Shown here piece after piece: positions 1 to 7,752 of a DNA stretch of 23,538 bases. The DNA comes from Hondaea fermentalgiana (lineage: Eukaryota; Sar; Bigyra; Thraustochytrida; Thraustochytriidae): the NCBI GenBank assembly GCA_014084085.1, contig NPFB01000124.1, positions 1-23,538 of the forward strand, read 5' to 3'. Numbering within the stretch: the stretch's first letter is position 1; each line of letters opens with the position of its first letter. A model generated the notes under the pieces. The model saw only the letters and a program-made list of their open reading frames with translations, was not told the DNA's origin and did no database searches. Position numbers and translations under genes: made by a program.

Positions 1-54
1 TTCCTTTCCTTTCCTTTCCTTTCCTTTCCTTTCCTTTCCTTTCCTTTCCTTTCT
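1..54. repeat. (TTCCT)n pentanucleotide microsatellite
   Basis: Ten perfect TTCCT units fill positions 1-50 and decay into TTCTTTC. The array runs into the left window edge, so its full length is unknown. It lies downstream of the 3' end of the gene at 227-1684 on the minus strand. Confidence 0.95.
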
Positions 55-226
55 TTCATGTGTTTTGAAAGTCTCTACGGCCTGCGAAATGTTGATGGCA
101 ACGGAAACATAGCTTTAGGCGTAATTTACATTAGTCCAAAGATAGTACCGACCAGGCGCCTTCGTCAGTTCGAGTCGAGTCGAGTCGAGGAGCAGAGCAT
201 AACAATGCATCACAAGGTAGGTTTAT
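55..226. other. Intergenic / 3' flank with (GAGTC)n
   Basis: No credible gene is present. Positions about 172-191 carry four near-perfect GAGTC units. The minus-strand 3' UTR of the first gene should lie here. Confidence 0.6.
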
Positions 227-227
227 T
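222..227 (-). terminator. Possible AATAAA polyadenylation signal overlapping the stop codon
   Basis: On the minus strand the stop codon TAA (229-227) is followed directly by ATAAA, so AATAAA occupies 227-222 and shares one base with the stop. If used, the 3' UTR would be extremely short. A canonical hexamer match alone is weak evidence, and most other genes in the window lack an obvious one. Confidence 0.35.
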
Positions 228-1684
228 TAGTTTGCAGGTGCAGCGGCTGCAGCGGGTTGGAGCTTTTCAACAATCTCGAGCGCCTTGAGGGCAGCCTTGT
301 TTTTCGCGACACGCATGTCCGCATCCCAATTGTTACGCTGGTCCTTGGGAACCTCGATGCTGAACTCGGGAAGACTCACGCTAAAGACAAAGCCCGGCTT
401 GTCGTCCACAAACTTGCGGTCGTAATGAAAATGAGGCTTTTGCCAATGGTTCTGAACGCAAATCTTGTAAAGCTTGGTCACAGCATTCAGAACCGTCGTC
501 ACATTACGATTGCTTCCCCATTTCCGAAATAATAGATTCTCACCGTCAAGCTCCGCAAGAACGTTGGCGCGGAGATGCTTGGTAGCATTCAGCGACTCGG
601 GCCCGCCAAGAGCACCTTGCTCGAGACACTTGACCTTGTAGTCGCGACCATCCGTTACATACCACTGCTCCTTATCATGCTGTGAGCCAGACACATTGAT
701 GAGCTGTAATGCAAGAGGGCGCAATGCCATGTTGGCGACCATGAGGGCGTCCTCATCACGGTCAGCCTCCGGACATTGCACCACAATCAGGCCACTCTTC
801 TTCACGTCGAGCAAAGGCTTTCCGCGGAATGCAATCTTGACAGTGTCCTTGTCGTCCCGTGAAAGCTCGATTTCATTAGCGTGTTCGCTGACTGGCGGCA
901 GGGCGGCTTGCGGTCGTCGTGTGGGGCCTTGCGGGCGGCTGTCATAGTATCGCCCGCTTCCCGGGCCTCCACCGCGCCCGCCGCGCCCACGAAAACCTCC
1001 ACGTCGACCATCGCCGCGGCGCGTGTCACCGCTTCGGAGTGATCTGTCATCATCTGTACGTCTCCGCTTCCACGACGGATTTCCGTCGCCTTCTCCATCG
1101 CGTCGGTCATTTCGTTTCGTCTGCTGCGTGGCGTTGCCCCAGCCGCCCGGACCAGATCGTCGGTCGCTTGCTGACGCGGAGGAAGATCCCTGGTAGCTTG
1201 CGAAGCCACCTCGGCTACTACTCCCTGCTTCTTGCCGTCGATTTCCTCCGGCAAGCCCGCCCCCTCGTCCTCGGCCATCTCTGCTACGCGAATTGGTATC
1301 CTCGCGAGGATTACGTTCGCCTCGCGCACTATTGGCGTTGCGATCGCCACGTGGTCCACCAGCGTGGCGTTCACCGCCCGGGTTGCGCTCACCTCGTGGG
1401 CCACCACCGCTGTTGCGAGCTCGTCCGCGGTCTCCGCGAGATCCTCCGGGAGCACCTCCAGCGCCTTCTCTACCCTTGGACCTATTGTTATTATTGCCTC
1501 TTGCGTTGTTGTTGCTGTTATCGTTGCTCTTCCTGTTGTCGGTGTTCTTTTTGTTCTTGTTGTTGCTGTTGTTATTGTTGTTGCCCTTGGCGCCGGCGTC
1601 GCCGCTCTTGTTCGACGTCTCGGGAGCTGCTTTTTGCCTATTGAGCTTGCTCAGCTGGTCGAGCGACATGTGAAGCTTGTCCAT
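227..1684 (-). CDS. RGG/Asn-rich RNA-binding protein with UAP56-binding-like N-terminus and dsRBD-like C-terminus
   Basis: This is a single 485-residue ORF starting at ATG 1684. Seen: residues 6-16 read MSLDQLSKLNR, closely resembling the UAP56-binding motif (UBM) at the extreme N-terminus of the mRNA-export adaptor ALY/REF. Asn/Lys-rich sequence follows (about 35-75), then a long RGG/RG/GGxR-rich, strongly basic region (about 68-255). A folded-looking segment of unknown family spans about 270-399. Residues about 400-475 resemble a double-stranded RNA-binding domain: an N-terminal helix, beta strands around GFVFSVSLPEF, then a final helix with AKNKAALKALEIVEKL. There is no RRM, so it is not a simple ALY orthologue. 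Inference: a nuclear RNA-binding protein that may couple RNA to the DEAD-box export factor UAP56/Sub2. It is divergently oriented to the DHX29-like gene. The exact family is not recognised; the C-terminal domain is the firmest part. Confidence 0.8.
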   Translation of the reverse strand: MDKLHMSLDQLSKLNRQKAAPETSNKSGDAGAKGNNNNNSNNKNKKNTDNRKSNDNSNNNARGNNNNRSKGREGAGGAPGGSRGDRGRARNSGGGPRGERNPGGERHAGGPRGDRNANSARGERNPREDTNSRSRDGRGRGGGLAGGNRRQEAGSSSRGGFASYQGSSSASASDRRSGPGGWGNATQQTKRNDRRDGEGDGNPSWKRRRTDDDRSLRSGDTRRGDGRRGGFRGRGGRGGGPGSGRYYDSRPQGPTRRPQAALPPVSEHANEIELSRDDKDTVKIAFRGKPLLDVKKSGLIVVQCPEADRDEDALMVANMALRPLALQLINVSGSQHDKEQWYVTDGRDYKVKCLEQGALGGPESLNATKHLRANVLAELDGENLLFRKWGSNRNVTTVLNAVTKLYKICVQNHWQKPHFHYDRKFVDDKPGFVFSVSLPEFSIEVPKDQRNNWDADMRVAKNKAALKALEIVEKLQPAAAAAPAN

Positions 1685-1925
1685 TGTCTTGTTAGCGTTG
1701 TCGCGGCCTTCTGCTCGAGTGCTCGCCTTTCCCTCGCGGCCGCAGCTACTGGGCCGAGCCCCGCTGCACGCGCAAAAGAGCTCTCCGTGCGCCGCCCTGC
1801 GTGCGAACGAACTCGCTGGGCGTCGAGGCCCTTTCGAATCACAACGCTGAGCGGCCAGGCCCGTTCGCCAGGCCGCGAGAGCTCAGCTCGCGTTTGCGCA
1901 ACCGAGCGACGAAGCTCGGGCCGCA

Positions 1926-1950
1926 CGAGCGAGCGAGCGAGCGAGCGAGC
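1926..1950. repeat. (GAGC)n tetranucleotide repeat
   Basis: About six GAGC/GCGA units occur upstream of the RGG-protein start. A similar GCTC/GAGC tract occurs at 23484-23508 upstream of the ENTH gene. Confidence 0.85.
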
Positions 1951-2710
1951 GGGCAAGCGCGCGCAAGTGCGGCGGGCTGCCTACACGGTTTGCGAAAGTG
2001 GTTGGGCTTGATGCTCATCTTGTGCTTGGCGGCCGCGAGCGGGCCTTGAGCGCTCGCTCGAGTGCGACCCCGATTTCGATCAGGGACAAGGTGCCAACGC
2101 GACGAATGATTTGCTCGTCTGTTGCGATTTGTTGGGTAAAAGGCAGACCCGTTCGTTTGCAACCTGTGCTTTGAAATGAAAAATTAGCTGTCGAGCTAAT
2201 ATGAATGAAGTGTAGTGAGTAAGATGGTCCTTGATCCTTTGTTCATTGGTGACTTCTTCGTCGTAATTTACCCTGGAATCCTACGTGGAACTGACGAAGG
2301 ACAGGATATTCCATCGATTCTCTCGCGACGCGACCTTGGCTCACAAGCATCGAGTCAACCTTCAATGTCTAAAAGTCAAGGCCGAGGTCAACGTTTAGCA
2401 AGCTTCAACACAACGCGACTCAAGCGAAGTCATGTCAAGTTAAGTCAACTCAAATCGATTCGCCACAATTCACCATCGTTATCTCAAGCAACATGCATGG
2501 CCAGAGTCCCTCCCCTCGAAAGTTATTCTCTTTCCTTCAAACGAAGGCCAAGAGGTGTGGGCTGTGATGCACCTGATCTTGATGATGATGATGTTGAATG
2601 ATGGGTGATGACGACGGGATGATCATGATGACCTGCCAGACCTATCCAGAACCACTTGCGCGCGATCGAGGCGCGTGTGAGGAAAGACCTCGTACGGCGT
2701 GCAGACGCGC

Positions 2711-2758
2711 GAAGGAAAGCAAGAGAGAGAGAGAGTCAGAGAGAGCAAGAGGGAGAGG
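2711..2758 (+). repeat. GA-rich purine tract in the putative 5' UTR of the DHX29-like gene
   Basis: An almost pure purine stretch of GAGAGA runs lies 70-117 bp before the ATG at 2828. A similar GA tract on the coding strand precedes the COPA start. It may be leader or core-promoter sequence. Confidence 0.6.
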
Positions 2759-2827
2759 CGCGCGGGCTGGAAGAGCGCACGCAGCGCGAGAGTAGACCCT
2801 CAACGAAGCAAAGCACTCGCCGTCAAG

Positions 2828-5800
2828 ATGGGCAAGCGCAAGACCAAGAACAAGGCGGCGCGCGGGTACACGACGACGTCGACGCAGTCGTTAACGGAGA
2901 AAATGGGCCTCGTCAGCGCGCGCGAACAGGAAGAAAAGGCTGCTAAAGAAGCTGCTGCAAGAAGAGCAGCTGCAGCAGAAGCATTGGCAGCAGCAGCGGC
3001 CGAAGCCAAGGAGAACTCCGAGGGCACAGACATGGATGGCCTCGACAATCTCCTGGACGGCGACGGAATCCGCAGCAAAGGGGCGCGCAAGCTACTCCCA
3101 TGGGAGGCGAATCCGATCCCAAGAGAGTTCGAGCCTGTGTTTGCCGGACGCAAGCGAATGGCCAAGCTGCGTGGCATGCCTCTCAAGGGTGATGAGGCGC
3201 ATTTGAGCATGAAATTGTCAACCGAACTGGAGGCGCTCCAAGTGCTCGAAAACGTTGGCATGCTCGATCCCAATAAGACTCTGTGGAAAGGATCATTGGA
3301 CGAGGCTCGAGTGCGCTCACGCATGCTCGCCAATGTACTCGAGCTCGAGGATCTCGGCTTCGAACTCGAAGATATCACTGAGGCCTTGCGCAGGGGTGGT
3401 CCAGACGCCGAGGCCTGTTTGGAATGGCTCTCCCTTCACCTCGATGAGGAAAAGTTACCCCCGGGGTGGACCCAGGAGCGTGTGCGCAAGTCTGTGGATC
3501 GAAGGGAGCTTGATGTCGTTGTCAACCAGACAGAGCAGCCCGAGTCCAGGCCCAAAACGTCGTCAGACATGGCGGCCAGCAAGGCTGAGCAGCAGCAGCA
3601 GCAGCAGCAGCAGCGCGAGGCCGAAGAAAAGGATAGAAAAGAGCAGCAAAGAAAAGTGGAGGAGGCCGCCAAGGCCGCCAAAGAAAAAGAAGACGAAAAG
3701 GAAAAGGAACGTCAACGAATCATGCTCATGTATCAGCAGCAGCAGGAAGAAGAAGAAGCTCTTGAAGAGGAGGCGCGTGCTTCTGAGCAGGCACGGGCCG
3801 AGGAGCTCAGCCTGCCGCCTCTCGAACGCGGTCGCCGCCTCCAGGCTCGCGTGAACGAGCTTCGGGCCGAGGCCAGCGCCGCAATGGATATTAGCGATCA
3901 ACGCAGACTGGGCCGGGAAATCAAGCACGCACGTTCTCAATTAACGGACCTTCTCAAACGCTACCCGGAGATCAAGAGCGCGATCTCGTTGGCAAAGGAC
4001 ACCAAGGAGAAAGAGTCGACAGACACGAACCCCGACACTCCTAACCAGAATGCGCAAAACGCTCAGACAAACGACGACAAGATCGCGACCAATGGTGATG
4101 ATGCCGATGAAGTCGACGAGGGCGAGGTGTTTGCAGATCTTTTTGCCGAGGTAGAGGGTGCCGATGATGGTGACGCGAAGAAAACTTCGGGCGAAGAGGC
4201 CGAAAGTGAAGGTCCCGCTTATGAAAAGATCGACCTCGGCCCCATGAGGGGCGGCCTGGAGCCAAGCAAGCTTCTCGAGCAGCACGTCAGACGCATCTAC
4301 TCGAAACAGACTCGAGTACGATTTCCCGCGCAGACTGCGCCTGTGCCCACGATGCACGCGTGCAGTGCGGCTTTTGCCGATATCACGTACGCAATGCCGG
4401 AAGGGGAGTGCTGCGAATCAAAGCGAATGGCGCAAAATTACATTTCTCTTCGAGCTCTCTACGATTTGGCTTCCGATATGTCGTACAACCTGCAAATGCC
4501 CATCGAGTGCCAGGACCTGTGGAACACGTGGAAGACCAGGGACGAGCACGCTCGTCTTACCGCCGAACACGAGACCAAGTGGTCAAAGATCAAAGTTGTG
4601 GATCAGGTCATGGAGGAACTGGCATCGAAGCTTTCCACTTCGCAATCAAAGTCCACCACAGGCCTCGAAGCCACGATTTCTTCGTCGACCGTAGACGACT
4701 GGTCCACGGGCCGTAGCATTGGCGGCGCCCTTCACGAACCCTATGTAGACCACACAAAGGAAAGTGAGGCCCTCCTGGACCAGTTCGAAGCGCGTGCGCA
4801 GTCTGAGGCCTATATGAGCATGGCAGAAGAGCGCGCTTCATTACCGGTTCTTTCGATCGAAGCCGACCTCCTGCGCGCTCTTGACGTCAGCGATGTTGTC
4901 ATTGTTTCCGGCCAAACAGGAAGCGGCAAAACCACGCAGATTCCGCATCTGCTCATGGCCCATGAAATGCGTTCGGGGCGTGGTGCGCTCTGTAACATCG
5001 CGTGTTGCGAGCCGCGCCGCATCTCGGCCGTCTCTGTCGCCGAGCGAGTTTCCGAGGAGATGGCAGACAGCAAAATTGGTGCCTCGGACGGCTACGTTGG
5101 TTATCAGATTCGCGGCGAACGTCGTGCGGGGAGCGCTTGCCGCATTCTATATTGCACGACCGGCATTATTCTTGCGCAGCTTCGATCAGATCCCCTCTTG
5201 CTGGCGTACAGCCACGTCGTTGTCGACGAGGTGCACGAGCGCACGGTGGACTCTGACTTCTTGCTCGTAGTGCTGCGCAAGATTGCCCGCGAACGTGGTG
5301 AGGCTCAGCAACGCCCTCTCAAGGTAGTGCTCATGAGTGCGACGATTGATCTCGACAAGCTGGCCAATTACTTTGGCGGGGCGCCCGTGCTTGAGGCTGG
5401 AGGGCGTACATTTCCCGTCACGCGTTTCCCCCTCGAAGATGCCGTGCAGCTCACCGGCTACGCTTGCGAACTCGAATCAGAGTACTGTCGACGCGACGCA
5501 GACCAGCGTGCCACGCAGTCCGCACGCATGGGCCAAGGCACAATCAGCTGGACCGAGTCGGCCAAAGATGTTGACTATGCCGGTCTCACGGAGCTTGACG
5601 GCAGCGTGTACCACGAGAATGCCATGCGCACCATCTTTCGCTTGGACGAGTCCCGCGTCAACTTTGACCTCATCGAGTCTCTGCTTATGCTGCTCACCGA
5701 CCGAAATTGGCGCCCGCACGCAGATGCGCCAGAGCACGCGCCAGAAGCTCGCTTTCAGGAAGCCCTCGGCGCGCTAGAGGCCTTCAAAGACGCTCGCGCA

Positions 5801-7537
5801 GGCGCCATTCTGGTCTTTCTGCCCGGCATGTACCAGATTCAGACCTTGTACAACAGGCTCACGCACGGAAGGTACTTTGGAGATGCTTCACGCTTTCTCG
5901 TGCTTCGTCTTCATTCGAGCCTATCGTCCCTCAAAGATGAGCAGCGCCGGGTCTTTGAGGCACCTCGAGCGGGCGTGACGAAGATTGTGCTCTCGACTAA
6001 TATTGCCGAGACAGGCGTCACCATTCCCGACGTGGTGTACACGATCGATTCTGCTCGCGTCAAACAGGTTGGATTCAATCCAGCACGACAGATGCAGTCG
6101 TTGGAGGATACCTTTGTATCCCGAGCAAGCCTCACACAGCGTGCAGGGCGCGCGGGGCGCGTCAAGCCAGGTATTGCCTTTCAACTCGTGTCTACGCAGA
6201 CGCAACGTGACCAATTGGCGGACTTTCAACAGCCCGAGATCCGCCGCGTGTCGCTGGAGGGCGTCTGCTTGCAAATCATGGCAATGCATGCTGGCGGTCA
6301 GGAAGACGATCAGCTCGCGGATCCGTGGCGGTTCCTGAAGAATGCGCTCGACCCTCCATTGCCCAAGGCCGTCAATGCCGCAATGCTCAATCTCGTCGAG
6401 GCTGGTGCCGTGGTCATGGAGACCCCGGATACTGAGAACCCTGCTAGCACGGGTTCGCAGGGCCGCGCCACGGCAGACCGGCTGCACGCAGGACGTGGCG
6501 CGGACCTGCCTGACGTACTCAAGGGAAAGGCAGTGCTCACGCCGTTGGGCATGCATTTGTCGCACTTTCCTCTGGATATGAAAATTGGTCGCATGGTGAT
6601 CTACGGCGCTCTCTTTGGATGCCTCGATCCCGTCATGACTGTGGCTGCCTCGATTGGGCACGAGCAAAAGCTCTTTCTTTCACCCGCGGGCCGCCAGGCC
6701 GAGGCCGCGAATGCGCACCGTCAGTTCAAGCACGAGTGCAGCGATCTGCTCACCTTGCACAATGTCTATCGCGCGTGGTGTCTGCAGGCTGTTCGCGGAG
6801 GCAGCAAAGCAGAGAACTCGTTTTCTCGCGCCAATTTCGTGAGCCAGCGATCCCTCGAGGAAATGCGCAAGACGAAACACGAGCTCTTGCAGCTTTTACA
6901 ACGAATGGGCTTTGCTAACTCCTCAGACCGAGTCGATCCCATGGACCGCGAACGTCCGCAGCTTGGTTACAAGAACGCCGGTGGTGAGTTGAACCGTCAC
7001 GCCGACAACGTCGCGTTGGTCTGCGCCGTGCTTTGCGCAGGCCTCTTTCCCAACGTTGCCATGGTAACGCGCCGCGCCAACAAACGTTACCGCGATATTG
7101 CCTATGTCTGCAGGAACCCACGGAATAATCAAGACGAGGCCGTGGGACTCGTTGAGCGTTCTGTCAACGCAGGCTGTTTGCGACCAGGGAAAAAAGTGCA
7201 GGACTTGCGCGGGCCCGTGCGCGCGGGCTGGCTCACATTTCTCACGAAATTCAAGACGAACGCGCGTGTTCTTCTTTTCGACTCCACCTTCGTTCCCCAC
7301 GCAGCGCTCCCACTTTTTGGTGGCTCGGTCCTCGTGCAATATCGCGACCGTGCGCTCCTGGTTGACCGGTGGTGCAGACTCGTGGTGCCTCCGAAGACAG
7401 CGGTCATGATCAAGAGCTTCCGCAAAGCTCTCGACGACTTTTTGCTGCGCAAGTTTGATGCGCCAGACTCGGCACGCACCGACAACGACTCGCGCATTGT
7501 CGACATGATCGTCAAGTTCTTTGTGCTTGAAGAATAG
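2828..7537 (+). CDS. DHX29: DHX29-like DEAH-box RNA helicase (translation initiation)
   Basis: This 1,569-residue protein is encoded without introns. ATG 2828 is the first in-frame ATG (context AAG-ATG-G); the frame is open upstream from a GTG at 2699. The N-terminus (MGKRKTKNKAARGY) is basic, as in DHX29. A UBA-like segment at about 166-205, ending ACLEWLSLHL, matches the DHX29-specific region ALDWLCLNL. A polyQ and coiled-coil Glu/Lys region follows. A DHX29-type dsRBD-like module lies at about 479-582, ending DLWNTW. Helicase motifs: GQTGSGKTTQ (about 695), DEVH (800-803), SATID, a GXXG-type FLPG, STNIAETGVTIPDVV, and QRAGRAGR (about 1104-1111). HA2 and OB-fold regions complete the C-terminus. 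The LTGYACELESEYCRR segment after motif III is also DHX29-like. Known role of the family: binds the 40S subunit and helps 43S/48S complexes handle structured 5' UTRs in the cytoplasm. Alternatives such as DHX57 or DHX36 fit less well. Confidence 0.93.
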   Translation: MGKRKTKNKAARGYTTTSTQSLTEKMGLVSAREQEEKAAKEAAARRAAAAEALAAAAAEAKENSEGTDMDGLDNLLDGDGIRSKGARKLLPWEANPIPREFEPVFAGRKRMAKLRGMPLKGDEAHLSMKLSTELEALQVLENVGMLDPNKTLWKGSLDEARVRSRMLANVLELEDLGFELEDITEALRRGGPDAEACLEWLSLHLDEEKLPPGWTQERVRKSVDRRELDVVVNQTEQPESRPKTSSDMAASKAEQQQQQQQQREAEEKDRKEQQRKVEEAAKAAKEKEDEKEKERQRIMLMYQQQQEEEEALEEEARASEQARAEELSLPPLERGRRLQARVNELRAEASAAMDISDQRRLGREIKHARSQLTDLLKRYPEIKSAISLAKDTKEKESTDTNPDTPNQNAQNAQTNDDKIATNGDDADEVDEGEVFADLFAEVEGADDGDAKKTSGEEAESEGPAYEKIDLGPMRGGLEPSKLLEQHVRRIYSKQTRVRFPAQTAPVPTMHACSAAFADITYAMPEGECCESKRMAQNYISLRALYDLASDMSYNLQMPIECQDLWNTWKTRDEHARLTAEHETKWSKIKVVDQVMEELASKLSTSQSKSTTGLEATISSSTVDDWSTGRSIGGALHEPYVDHTKESEALLDQFEARAQSEAYMSMAEERASLPVLSIEADLLRALDVSDVVIVSGQTGSGKTTQIPHLLMAHEMRSGRGALCNIACCEPRRISAVSVAERVSEEMADSKIGASDGYVGYQIRGERRAGSACRILYCTTGIILAQLRSDPLLLAYSHVVVDEVHERTVDSDFLLVVLRKIARERGEAQQRPLKVVLMSATIDLDKLANYFGGAPVLEAGGRTFPVTRFPLEDAVQLTGYACELESEYCRRDADQRATQSARMGQGTISWTESAKDVDYAGLTELDGSVYHENAMRTIFRLDESRVNFDLIESLLMLLTDRNWRPHADAPEHAPEARFQEALGALEAFKDARAGAILVFLPGMYQIQTLYNRLTHGRYFGDASRFLVLRLHSSLSSLKDEQRRVFEAPRAGVTKIVLSTNIAETGVTIPDVVYTIDSARVKQVGFNPARQMQSLEDTFVSRASLTQRAGRAGRVKPGIAFQLVSTQTQRDQLADFQQPEIRRVSLEGVCLQIMAMHAGGQEDDQLADPWRFLKNALDPPLPKAVNAAMLNLVEAGAVVMETPDTENPASTGSQGRATADRLHAGRGADLPDVLKGKAVLTPLGMHLSHFPLDMKIGRMVIYGALFGCLDPVMTVAASIGHEQKLFLSPAGRQAEAANAHRQFKHECSDLLTLHNVYRAWCLQAVRGGSKAENSFSRANFVSQRSLEEMRKTKHELLQLLQRMGFANSSDRVDPMDRERPQLGYKNAGGELNRHADNVALVCAVLCAGLFPNVAMVTRRANKRYRDIAYVCRNPRNNQDEAVGLVERSVNAGCLRPGKKVQDLRGPVRAGWLTFLTKFKTNARVLLFDSTFVPHAALPLFGGSVLVQYRDRALLVDRWCRLVVPPKTAVMIKSFRKALDDFLLRKFDAPDSARTDNDSRIVDMIVKFFVLEE
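3586..3615 (+). repeat. (CAG)n polyglutamine tract in the DHX29-like gene
   Basis: In-frame CAG repeats encode about nine consecutive Gln residues followed by a charged coiled-coil. A tract this pure is likely to vary in length between strains. Confidence 0.9.
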
Positions 7538-7752
7538 GGATAGAATTTTAGCTAGCTTCATAGACTGATTGAATTTTCTCCGTGACACATGGCTTTGCCC
7601 ACCAGGCCTTGACCCTCATTATTCCATCGTCATAGATGATAGTCCTTTTTAGAAAAAATGAATGCATGCGAGAAGTGAGGCATGGGCTGGCGACTAATTT
7701 CTCAATTATTCAAAAAGTCTAGGCCTATTATTCGCTATTATGCGATTCATTC
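7538..7752. other. Convergent 3' intergenic spacer
   Basis: This 215 bp AT-richer spacer lies between the stop codons of the DHX29-like (+) and ASST-family (-) genes. It must hold both 3' UTR ends. No canonical AATAAA is seen on either strand; near matches such as GAATAAT are on the minus strand. No ORF of note is present. Confidence 0.6.

Larger units (their letters stand above)
1685..2827. other. Divergent intergenic/promoter region between the RGG protein and DHX29-like genes
   Basis: This 1.1 kb spacer separates two divergent start codons. The first 370 bp are GC-rich with a (GAGC)n tract near 1926-1950. From about 2100 to 2650 the composition becomes AT-richer, with a cluster of GTCAA/CTCAA pentamers at 2353-2454 and GAT/ATG trinucleotide repeats near 2580-2632. 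A purine-rich leader precedes the helicase start. Only weak ORFs occur and none was accepted as a gene. It presumably holds both promoters and 5' UTRs. Confidence 0.6.

Noticed and set aside
1232..2011. 259-codon plus-strand frame opposite the RGG gene
   Set aside because: It is antisense to the Asn/RGG-coding region. Its Val/Leu-rich runs are the complement of Asn (AAC) codons and do not indicate a membrane protein.
2215..2601. 128-codon plus-strand frame upstream of the DHX29-like gene
   Set aside because: It starts at GTG (first ATG 2224), has no recognisable domain, and ends in an Asp run made by GAT repeats. The sequence looks like AT-richer spacer. A GTGAGTAAG at its start could be a 5' UTR splice donor, but no convincing partner acceptor was found.
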